A stretch of 57,761 nt of DNA, taken from positions 1 to 57,761 of the forward strand of contig CAMBRC010000014.1 of assembly GCA_945869965.1 (NCBI GenBank), in the 5' to 3' direction. Origin of the DNA: Asaia bogorensis. Its GTDB lineage: Bacteria; Pseudomonadota; Alphaproteobacteria; Acetobacterales; Acetobacteraceae. Position numbers and translations under genes: made by a program. The notes below the pieces were generated by a model that was not told where the DNA came from, did not search any database, and saw nothing but the letters and a program-made list of their open reading frames with translations. Shown in pieces: positions 51,453-57,761 of the stretch; within the stretch, counting starts at the first letter, position 1, and every line of letters begins with the position of its first letter.

Positions 51453-52511
51453 CTAGGGGGCCATCAGATGTTCGGGGGACGGCTCCTTCTCGCCGCGCTC
51501 GATGGCCTGGACCAGGGCGGTCAGGCGGGTGTGGGCGGTGGCGGTGCGGCCGATCTCGGCGCCTTTCTCGGCGACGAAGCCGTTCATGAAGGCGATCTCG
51601 GTGCGGCGGCGTTTCAGCATATCCTGGCCCATGGAGGGGCGCTGGAGGTTGCTGCGGGCGGCGGCGTTGGTGCCGGCGAGCATCAGGGCTTCGATTTCGG
51701 CCAGGGCCTGGGGGTCGTTCTCGCTGGCGAGGGCGAGTTTTTCGGGGGGGAGCTTGCCGATGTTTTCGAGCTGGTAGCCCAGCGCCTTGCCGATGCGGAC
51801 GGCCTGGCCGCCGAGCTGGATGGAGAAGCGGCGGAGGGTGTCGTGCTGGTCGATCTCGTTGCCGCCGAGGCCGGTGGCGGCGGAGACGCCGTTGCGCATG
51901 CCGTTGAGGCAGAGCTTGGACCAGCGCTCGCCCCAGAGGTTGGTGGTGACCTTGACGCTGTCGATGCCGGCGATCATCTCGGCGATCTGCTCGGCGCGAG
52001 CGGTGACGCGGCCGTGGACCTCGCCGACGCGGAAGACGGTGTGGTTCGCGCCACCCTTGGGGACGGTGCGGCGGATGTGGCCGGCTTCGAACATGTCGAC
52101 CGAGATGGCGGCGGCGATGCAGCCGATGACGCGGCCCCAGCCGACGATGTTGGCGATACGTTCTTCATTGATGCAGTTTTGCAAGGATACCATGTAGCCG
52201 CCGGGGGCGAGGTATTGGCGCATCATCATGGTGGCCCATTCGGTGTCGTACGATTTCACCGAGATGAAGCAGATGTCGATTGGGCGCTGCTTGCTGATGT
52301 CCTGGACCTCGGTGAGGTGCAGGATCGGGGGGTGGGCGGTGACGTTTTCCTCGTCGGTCATGCCGGTCAGGACCAGGCCGTCGGCGCGGACTGTCTCGAC
52401 GTGCTCGGGCCAGGCGTCGATCAGGGTGATGTCGTGGCCGGCGCGGTGAAGATGGCCGCCGACATAGCCGCCGACGGCGCCCGCGCCCATGAAGGCGATG
52501 CGTGGTTTCAT
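51453..52511 (-). CDS. Ketopantoate reductase-like (2-dehydropantoate 2-reductase family) protein
   Basis: This encodes 352 residues from the ATG at 52511, with GGGGAG 8 nt upstream. The N-terminus has RIAFMGAGAVGGYVGG (Rossmann); KSYDTEW and the catalytic lysine region LWGERWSKLCLNGMRNG follow. The family reduces 2-dehydropantoate in pantothenate synthesis, but longer members like this one (about 350 instead of 300 residues) often have other substrates. No panB or panC genes are near. It is the first gene before the MaoC-GT61 fusion. Confidence 0.87.
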   Translation of the reverse strand: MKPRIAFMGAGAVGGYVGGHLHRAGHDITLIDAWPEHVETVRADGLVLTGMTDEENVTAHPPILHLTEVQDISKQRPIDICFISVKSYDTEWATMMMRQYLAPGGYMVSLQNCINEERIANIVGWGRVIGCIAAAISVDMFEAGHIRRTVPKGGANHTVFRVGEVHGRVTARAEQIAEMIAGIDSVKVTTNLWGERWSKLCLNGMRNGVSAATGLGGNEIDQHDTLRRFSIQLGGQAVRIGKALGYQLENIGKLPPEKLALASENDPQALAEIEALMLAGTNAAARSNLQRPSMGQDMLKRRRTEIAFMNGFVAEKGAEIGRTATAHTRLTALVQAIERGEKEPSPEHLMAP

Positions 52512-52607
52512 GCGATGTCTCCCCGTGACGACCGAATATGGCCAGACTACGCTTGCGGTGCCAGGGAGCAAGATGGGCGATGGTGGAGCGAGGGGACGCG
52601 GGTCAGG

Positions 52608-52736
52608 AAGCAAGCCTCCGGCGGCAAAGGGCCGGGGGCCCTTTGATCCCATTCATTGGATGGCTGGTGGTGCGGGCTGGGGGGCTTAGTCATGGGTTCA
52701 AAGGGCCCCCGGCCCTTTGCCGCCGGAGGCTTGCTT
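52608..52736. repeat. GC-rich long inverted repeat (family 2, copy d)
   Basis: The 43-bp arm at 52608-52650 and the arm at 52694-52736 are reverse complements with one mismatch. Each arm contains CCGGCGGCAAAGGGCCGGGGG and can fold into a very stable hairpin with a 43-nt loop. It lies between the divergent ketopantoate reductase-like and TetR genes; the TetR start is 29 bp further. Confidence 0.92.
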
Positions 52737-52764
52737 GCCTTCCCGTTCTCTTCGGAAACACTGA

Positions 52765-53400
52765 GTGACGGCTTTGCCGCGGCGGCGGATGAGCGGGGCG
52801 GCGCGGCGGGCGGCGATTGTTGATGCCGCGGCGCGGCTGTTCGCGGAGCAGGGGTTTTCGGGCTCGACGCGGGAGATCGCCAGCAGGCTTGGGGTGACCC
52901 AGGCGCTGTTGTATCGCTACTTCCCGTCCAAGGAGGCGTTGGTGGCGGCGGTGTTCGAGGCTTATCGGTCCACTTGGGACGAGAGCCGGGCGACGCTGTT
53001 GGCGGGGGCGGCGCCGTTGGCCGAGCGGGTGCTGGCGTTCTATGCGGCGTATCTGTTGCGCGACACCGGGTATAACCGGGCGCGGCTGTTCATGCATGCG
53101 GCGCTGGCGGGGATCGATCTGCCGCTGCGTTATAGCCCGGATCTGGATGCGCGGGTGCTGCTGCCGGTGCTGGGGGCGTTGCGGGCGGAAGTGGGGCGCG
53201 CGGCGCCGGTGTTGCCGCTGGGGCGGGATGAGCGGGACCTGGTACTGAACCTGCACGGGGCGATCGTGTTTGTGGGCATCAGGCGGCATGTCTATGGCGC
53301 GGTGATGAGCGATGCGCGGCATATGGAGCTGGTGGGGGGGATCATCGGGACCTATCTGCCGGGGGCGCTTGCGGCACTTAAGTTGTCGTTCGACAACTAA
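52765..53400 (+). CDS. TetR-family transcriptional regulator
   Basis: This encodes 211 residues from a GTG at 52765; an ATG at 52789 is possible. The N-terminal helix-turn-helix is seen in RRAAIVDAAARLFAEQGFSG and STREIASRLGVTQALLYRYF. The ligand-binding C-terminal domain is helical and unassigned. It lies upstream of the cytochrome P460 gene and probably regulates it or itself. The 43-bp inverted repeat before it may be relevant. Confidence 0.9.
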   Translation: MTALPRRRMSGAARRAAIVDAAARLFAEQGFSGSTREIASRLGVTQALLYRYFPSKEALVAAVFEAYRSTWDESRATLLAGAAPLAERVLAFYAAYLLRDTGYNRARLFMHAALAGIDLPLRYSPDLDARVLLPVLGALRAEVGRAAPVLPLGRDERDLVLNLHGAIVFVGIRRHVYGAVMSDARHMELVGGIIGTYLPGALAALKLSFDN

Positions 53401-53430
53401 ACGATCCATACCGGATCATGGGAGTTCGCG

Positions 53431-53967
53431 ATGCGCCGATTTGCCCTGTTTGCCCTTGCCGCCCTCGCTGCCCTGCCCGCGCAGGCCCAGGCGCCGGCCT
53501 ATACGCCGGGACCGGAGAATGTCGCTCTGCCGGCGGCGTATCAGACCGGGTTCGTCCGCTATGCCACGGTCGACAAGGCTGACCGCAAGATCATCCGCTA
53601 CCTATATGTGAACCCCGAGGCGTTTGCCGCCGCTCGGCCGGGGGGTCCGTTGCCGGAGGGGACGGTGATGATCATGGAGGACCATGCCGCCCGGTTGGGC
53701 GCGGACGGGGTGCCGCTGCTGGACCAGCAGGGGCGGTTGATCCCCACGCCGGGGATCGCCGCGCTGTTCGTGCAGGAGAAGCGGCGCGGCTGGGGGATGG
53801 GGTATCCCGAGGCGCTGCGCAATGGCGAGTGGGAGTACGCGCGGTTCAATCCGGATGGGAGCCGACATGCCGGGGCGGTGACGGGCTGTTTCGAGTGCCA
53901 CACCAAGCTGCGCGGCGGGCAGGACTTCACGTTCAGCTTCTGGGACTACGTTCAGACCCGCAAGTAA
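53431..53967 (+). CDS. Cytochrome P460 family haem protein
   Basis: This encodes 178 residues. A signal peptide ends near AQAQAPAY. The haem c motif is C153-F-E-C156-H157. FVRYATVDKADRKIIRYLYV matches the cytochrome P460 N-terminal strands, whose lysine crosslinks haem in Nitrosomonas; K49 or K53 is a candidate here. It oxidises hydroxylamine or NO, or reacts with peroxide, in the periplasm. GGGAG precedes the start. Its 3' end overlaps the sigma-factor 3' end by 16 bp on the opposite strand. Confidence 0.92.
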   Translation: MRRFALFALAALAALPAQAQAPAYTPGPENVALPAAYQTGFVRYATVDKADRKIIRYLYVNPEAFAAARPGGPLPEGTVMIMEDHAARLGADGVPLLDQQGRLIPTPGIAALFVQEKRRGWGMGYPEALRNGEWEYARFNPDGSRHAGAVTGCFECHTKLRGGQDFTFSFWDYVQTRK

Positions 53968-54710
53968 GGCGATTGTGGGCCGGCTAGCCAGGCCAGGGTG
54001 GACGCAAGGGCAGCGGCCAGGCGCTGGGCTGGGCCGCGACGGTTCGGCGCGGCTGGTTTGTTCGCGGCGCGTTGGGCAGCCGGGGCGCCGGGGGCGGTGA
54101 CGCGGTCGATGGCGGCGCGGATGCGGGCGCGGGCGCGGTGGAGCATGACGCGCTGGTTTTCCGGGGTGATCTGGAGCAGGGCGCAGATTTCCTCGGAGGT
54201 GCGGTCTTCCATGTCGCGCAGGATGATGACGGCTTTCTGGCCGGGGGGGAGGGTTTCGATGGCGGCCTGGACGTGGTCCCAGAGCTGGCGGCCGGCGACG
54301 ACGCGTTCGGGGTCGAGCACGTCCCACAGGCGCGGGGCTTCGTCCCAGTGGCCGTTGTCGCGGAAGGCGGAGGCGGGGACGGCGCGTTCCTCGCCCTGGC
54401 TGCCGTCGAGGATGGTGGGGAGGCCGACGGTGCGGGATTCGCGGCCGATGCGGGTGCGGGCGCGGTTGAGGACGATGGTGTAGATCCAGGAGGCGAGCGA
54501 GGAGCGGCCCTCGAAGCTCTTGATGTTGTTGTAGACGGCGATCCAACTATCCTGGACGACTTCCTCGGCCTGGGCGCGGCTGCCGATCACGCCGCTGGCG
54601 ACGCCGACAAGGACGGCGTGGTAGCGGCGGACCAGGCGGCGATAGGCGCTGTCTTCGCCGGCGCGCAGGCGGTCGAGGAACTCTGGCGTGTCGAACGCGC
54701 TGTCGTCCAT
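53952..54710 (-). CDS. ECF (extracytoplasmic function) RNA polymerase sigma factor
   Basis: This encodes 252 residues from the ATG at 54710; a GTG at 54734 is possible. Region 2 includes SFEGRSSLASWIYTIVLNRA; region 4 includes LPPGQKAVIILRDMEDRTSE and MLHRARARIR. A non-conserved insert of about 50 residues separates the two and an Ala/Pro-rich tail of about 50 residues follows, so it is longer than usual ECFs (about 190). The divergent zinc-finger protein gene 122 bp away is its probable anti-sigma factor. Confidence 0.92.
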   Translation of the reverse strand: MDDSAFDTPEFLDRLRAGEDSAYRRLVRRYHAVLVGVASGVIGSRAQAEEVVQDSWIAVYNNIKSFEGRSSLASWIYTIVLNRARTRIGRESRTVGLPTILDGSQGEERAVPASAFRDNGHWDEAPRLWDVLDPERVVAGRQLWDHVQAAIETLPPGQKAVIILRDMEDRTSEEICALLQITPENQRVMLHRARARIRAAIDRVTAPGAPAAQRAANKPAAPNRRGPAQRLAAALASTLAWLAGPQSPYLRV

Positions 54711-54832
54711 GCTGGCTGCGGCCCTTGTAACCACGTATGGCGTAACATATTGGGCGGCGGCGCGTAACGGCCAGCGTTGCGCGGGGTCCTTTCTTCATGG
54801 GACGATCATCTTCGTCGAGCAAGGAGACTGGC

Positions 54833-55072
54833 GTGCTGCGCTGTCGCGACGTGACCGAGAAGGCATCGGACCTGCTGGAAGGCGACCTTTCGTTGGGCGG
54901 CCGGCTGGCGATGCGGTTCCACCTGGTGATTTGCGGGATGTGCCGGGCCTATGTCGACCAGATGCGCAAGACGCGCGGATTGCTGGGGCGTGGGCGCATG
55001 ACGCCGTTGGCCCGGGCAGACGAAGATGCGCTGATTGCGCGCATGACGGGCCAGACTGGCCGCGAAGGCTGA
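54833..55072 (+). CDS. Zinc-finger (ZAS/zf-HC2-like) anti-sigma factor candidate
   Basis: This encodes 79 residues from a GTG at 54833, chosen because AAGGAG lies 6 nt upstream; an ATG at 54797 is an alternative. The HxxxCxxC motif is in FHLVICGMCRAY, preceded by a first ligand in RCRDVTEKASDLL. This matches ZAS-type anti-sigma factors. There is no membrane segment. Its position divergent from the ECF gene supports a partner role, which would hold the sigma factor inactive until a signal arrives. Confidence 0.75.
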   Translation: MLRCRDVTEKASDLLEGDLSLGGRLAMRFHLVICGMCRAYVDQMRKTRGLLGRGRMTPLARADEDALIARMTGQTGREG

Positions 55073-55135
55073 GGGCGGCGCGTTTCAATCCACGCGGGCG
55101 CTGATAAGCTGCGGGTCCATCGCAGGAGCCAGATC

Positions 55136-56221
55136 ATGCAGTTTGGTATCGCCATTCCCACCGATTCCGATTCGTGGAAGGTCGCGGCGCATGCCGAGGC
55201 GCTCGGGTTCGCATCGGCGTGGTTCTACGACACGCAGATGCTGAGTGCCGATTGCTTCGTGGCGATGGGGGCGGCAGCGGTGAAGACCAGCCGCATTCGG
55301 TTGGGGACCGGGGTGCTGGTGCCGTCGAATCGGATTGCGGCGGTGACGGCGAATGCGTTTGCGACGCTGAACAAGCTCGCACCCGGGCGGATCGATTTCG
55401 GCATTGGGACCGGGTTTACCGCGCGGCGGGCGATGGGGCTCGGGGCGGTGTCGATGGCCTCGATGGAGGAATACATCCGGGTGGTGCAGGCGCTGTTGCG
55501 GCGCGAGACGGTCCAGACGGAGATCGAGGGGGCGCGGCACAAGATCCGGTTCCTCAATCCCGAACTGAACCTGATCAACACCACCGATCCGATTCCACTG
55601 CATATCTCGGCCTATGGGCCGCGCGGGCAGGCGTTGACGGCCAGGCTGGGGGCCGGGTGGGTGGCGTTCGTGGGCGACGAGGCCAGCACGGTGGGGTGGT
55701 TGACCGGCATGCGGGCGACCTGGGCGAAGGCGGGGCGGGCGCAGGGGGATCTTGTGGCGACCGGGTTTGCGCTGGGCTGTGTTCTGGGGGATGGCGAGGC
55801 GTATGACTCGCCGCGGGCGATGGCGCAGGCCGGGCCGCGGGCGGCGGTGCTGCTGCATCGTGCGGCGGATGCGGCCCTGTCGGGCCTGCCGAACACCTCG
55901 CCGGTGCCGGACTCGGTGGCCGAGGTGGTGGCGGGGTATGTCGAGATGGCCCGCGGTTTCGAGCCGGCGGATGCGCGGTATCTGGAGAACCATACCGGGC
56001 ATCTGATGGCGGTGAAGGACAGCGAGCGGCGTTTTGTGACCGGGGAGCTGATCCGCGAGATGACATTTACCGGTACCGAGGCGGCGCTGACGCAGCGGAT
56101 CGCCAACATGCGGGATGCTGGCTACAGCGAGTTCACCATCCAGGTGGTGCCGGGGCAGGAGCACGCGATCGCCGATTGGGCACGGATCATGAAGCGGCTG
56201 GGCATCGGAACGCGCCGATGA
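55136..56221 (+). CDS. Luciferase-like (LLM-class) flavin-dependent oxidoreductase
   Basis: This encodes 361 residues. The start FGIAIPTDSDSWKVAAHAEA, then FYDTQMLSADCFVAMGAAAV and GVLVPSNRIAAVTANAFATL, are the TIM-barrel strands of luciferase-like F420- or FMN-dependent oxidoreductases. The cofactor choice is not decided by motifs I can see. GCAGGAGCC lies upstream of the start. It overlaps the peptidase T start by 4 bp (ATGA), so the two are co-transcribed. Confidence 0.9.
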   Translation: MQFGIAIPTDSDSWKVAAHAEALGFASAWFYDTQMLSADCFVAMGAAAVKTSRIRLGTGVLVPSNRIAAVTANAFATLNKLAPGRIDFGIGTGFTARRAMGLGAVSMASMEEYIRVVQALLRRETVQTEIEGARHKIRFLNPELNLINTTDPIPLHISAYGPRGQALTARLGAGWVAFVGDEASTVGWLTGMRATWAKAGRAQGDLVATGFALGCVLGDGEAYDSPRAMAQAGPRAAVLLHRAADAALSGLPNTSPVPDSVAEVVAGYVEMARGFEPADARYLENHTGHLMAVKDSERRFVTGELIREMTFTGTEAALTQRIANMRDAGYSEFTIQVVPGQEHAIADWARIMKRLGIGTRR

Positions 56222-57483
56222 GCGGGGATGACGCCGTTCTGGCCGAGCGGTTGATCGCGCGGTTCTTTCGCTATCTCGCCGTGACCAGCCAGAGCGATGC
56301 GGCAGCGACGGTGGTGCCGAGTACGGCCGGGCAATGGGACATGGTGCGGTTGTTGAAGGGGGAGCTGGAGGCGCTCGGGCTGTCCGACGTTCATCTCGAT
56401 GAGCATGCCTGTCTGACCGCGCGGTTGCCGGGGAATGTGGCGGGGGCGCCTCGGATCGGGTTCTGCGCGCATGTCGATACAGTGGATGTCGGGTTGTCGC
56501 CGGACATCAAACCACGTCGAGTGTTCTTCGATGGCGGCGATATCTGTTTGAACGCGGGCCAGGATATCTGGATGCGGACGGCGGAGCATCCGGAGTTCCT
56601 GCCGTACGTGAACCAGGAGCTGTTGGTCACCGACGGGACCAGCGTGTTGGGGGCGGACAACAAGGCAGCGGTGACGATCGTGATGGATCTGCTTTCGCAG
56701 CTGGTGCGCGAAAAGCCGGCGCATGGGGATGTCGTGGTGGCGTTTGTGCCCGATGAGGAGATCGGGTTGCGCGGGGCCAAGGTGATGGAGCTGAAGCGGT
56801 TTCCGGTCGATTTCGCCTATACGATCGACAGTTGCGAAGTGGGGGAATTCATCTTCGAGACGTTCAACGCGGCGGCGGCGACGGTTGAGATCGAGGGGGT
56901 CACGGCGCATCCGATCAATGCCAAGGGGGTGATGGTCAATCCGGTGCTGGTGGCGGCCGACCTGATCAACCGGTTCGATCCCTTGGATACGCCGGAGCAC
57001 ACCGAGGGGCGCGAGGGATATTGCTACATCACCTCGATGAGCAACAATTCGGCGGCGGCGACGGTGAAGATCAACCTGCGCGATTTCGACCGGGCGGGGC
57101 TGGAGGCGCGCAAGGCGAAGGTGGCCGCGCATGTGGCGGCGACGCAGGCGAAGTTTCCGAAGGCGAAGCTGAAGGTCTCGATCGAGGACGTCTATGCCAA
57201 TATCGCGGAAAGCATGGGCAATGACCGGCGCTGTCTGGAGCTGATGGAGCGCGGGTTCAAGGAGTTGTCGATCACGCCGCGCATCTTCCCGCTGCGCGGC
57301 GGCACCGATGGGTCGGCGCTGTCGGCGCGCGGGGTGCCGACGCCGAACTATTTCACCGGCGGGTTCAACTTCCATTCGCGGTTCGAGTGTTTGCCGGTGC
57401 CGGCGTTCCTGCTGGCGTATCGGTTGACGGATCGGCTGGTGCGGCTGGCGGCGACGCCGGCGGAGGCGCGCACGCCGGTTTGA
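56218..57483 (+). CDS. pepT: Peptidase T (tripeptide aminopeptidase)
   Basis: This encodes 421 residues from the ATG at 56218. Zinc-binding segments are FCAHVDTVD, GADNKAAVTIV, VPDEEIGLRGAK and FHSRFECLP, as in M20B peptidases. PepT releases the N-terminal residue from tripeptides. A longer frame (56176) is not supported because 56218 overlaps the upstream stop. The protein is cytoplasmic. It is the last full gene in the window. Confidence 0.93.
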   Translation: MSGDDAVLAERLIARFFRYLAVTSQSDAAATVVPSTAGQWDMVRLLKGELEALGLSDVHLDEHACLTARLPGNVAGAPRIGFCAHVDTVDVGLSPDIKPRRVFFDGGDICLNAGQDIWMRTAEHPEFLPYVNQELLVTDGTSVLGADNKAAVTIVMDLLSQLVREKPAHGDVVVAFVPDEEIGLRGAKVMELKRFPVDFAYTIDSCEVGEFIFETFNAAAATVEIEGVTAHPINAKGVMVNPVLVAADLINRFDPLDTPEHTEGREGYCYITSMSNNSAAATVKINLRDFDRAGLEARKAKVAAHVAATQAKFPKAKLKVSIEDVYANIAESMGNDRRCLELMERGFKELSITPRIFPLRGGTDGSALSARGVPTPNYFTGGFNFHSRFECLPVPAFLLAYRLTDRLVRLAATPAEARTPV

Positions 57484-57761
57484 TTGGCATCCGCGCGGCA
57501 TGCTGCTAGTGCTGCGCGATGGCACCGACCAACACGACAGCAGCGGAATTCATTCTGGCTGGGCATTCCAACAAGTGGGCGTTGGGTGCGCCGCGCGGCT
57601 ATTCCGGGCCGCCGGCGCTAGCAGCCTGTCGGAGTGGAGTAACTGGTCATTCGGTCTGCACGGGTGTCGATTGAGTTGGTTGGTGATCTGTGGCGCGGCG
57701 TAGGACGGTCGAAGCCTTGCTTGAGATGATTTTTGCGGTCTCGATCGGGCGTTGTCGTGCG
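57484..57761. other. Right-edge region without an assigned gene
   Basis: An ATG at 57521 opens a 51-codon frame with AAEFILAGHSNKWALGAPRG, which reads like the start of a real protein but stops at about 57676 without a known match. A minus-strand frame enters from the right edge and ends near 57655. From about 57620 the composition changes, so a gene interrupted by an insertion is possible. Nothing here is firmly supported. Confidence 0.25.

Noticed and set aside
49764-52646. 960-codon open frame on the plus strand
   Set aside because: It is the shadow of the fusion and ketopantoate-reductase-like genes on the other strand. It consists of Gly/Ala/Asp/Val-rich text without any domain and the GC-rich wobble bias keeps it open.

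Overview
This window looks like chromosomal DNA of a high-GC alphaproteobacterium, probably in Rhodospirillales and plausibly Acetobacteraceae. That placement is an inference. It rests on GC-rich wobble positions, the rplM-rpsI pair near argC, a glnB-glnA pair behind a sigma-54 type promoter, large numbers of ABC uptake genes, MaoC/crotonase and VOC proteins, PEP-CTERM proteins, and a dense family of AT-rich palindromic intergenic repeats that I associate with Acetobacteraceae from memory. No database was searched.

Layout. 0-1.3 kb: an AT-rich edge with the tail of a probable transposase and an HNH-like protein. 1.3-9 kb: catabolic genes (hydroxyisobutyrate-type dehydrogenase, cupin and ferredoxin, crotonase, VOC proteins, P1 peptidase), then a PEP-CTERM protein and a bead-repeat protein. 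9.3-13.8 kb: N-formylglutamate amidohydrolase and a monooxygenase, divergent from an amidase/MFS/carboxymuconolactone-decarboxylase operon. 13.8-20.2 kb: lipoprotein, gamma carbonic anhydrase, argC, EamA transporter, SDR, a broken SMP-30 gene, rpsI-rplM and an NAD-binding protein. 20.2-25.9 kb: MBL hydrolase and a complete branched-chain-amino-acid-type ABC transporter. 26-29.4 kb: a phosphonate-type ABC transporter (phnD-C-E-E). 29.6-35.3 kb: remnant of a second Liv locus, two hotdog-fold dehydratases, alpha/beta hydrolase, cytochrome b561, an ATP-grasp-like protein, sterol desaturase and a 54-residue PEP-CTERM peptide. 35.4-40.7 kb: aspartate dehydrogenase-like gene, tRNA-His, aminotransferase, glnB-glnA and a SOUL lipoprotein. 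40.7-49.5 kb: DinB, DUF1127, a LysR regulator and a peptide-uptake/hydrolase/SDR cluster, then a class III aminotransferase. 49.7-57.5 kb: a MaoC-glycosyltransferase-61 fusion, ketopantoate-reductase-like protein, TetR regulator, cytochrome P460, ECF sigma factor with a divergent zinc-finger protein, a flavin oxidoreductase and peptidase T.

The most distinctive structure is not a gene. It is a family of composite palindromic elements, 13 loci here, most lying 2-30 bp past the 3' end of a gene. Each complete element has two AT-rich palindromes flanking arms that pair across a variable GC-rich core. The cores differ between copies but keep their pairing, and each strand presents a T-tract after the core hairpin, so a bidirectional terminator family is the simplest reading. 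A second GC-rich repeat family fills other gaps. GC skew also changes sign in domains of roughly 10-15 kb regardless of gene direction. Two other items deserve a look: the MaoC-GT61 fusion with a tandem-repeat linker, and a pair of small Pro/Arg-rich ORFs at 32.3 and 49.5 kb that share flanking repeats.
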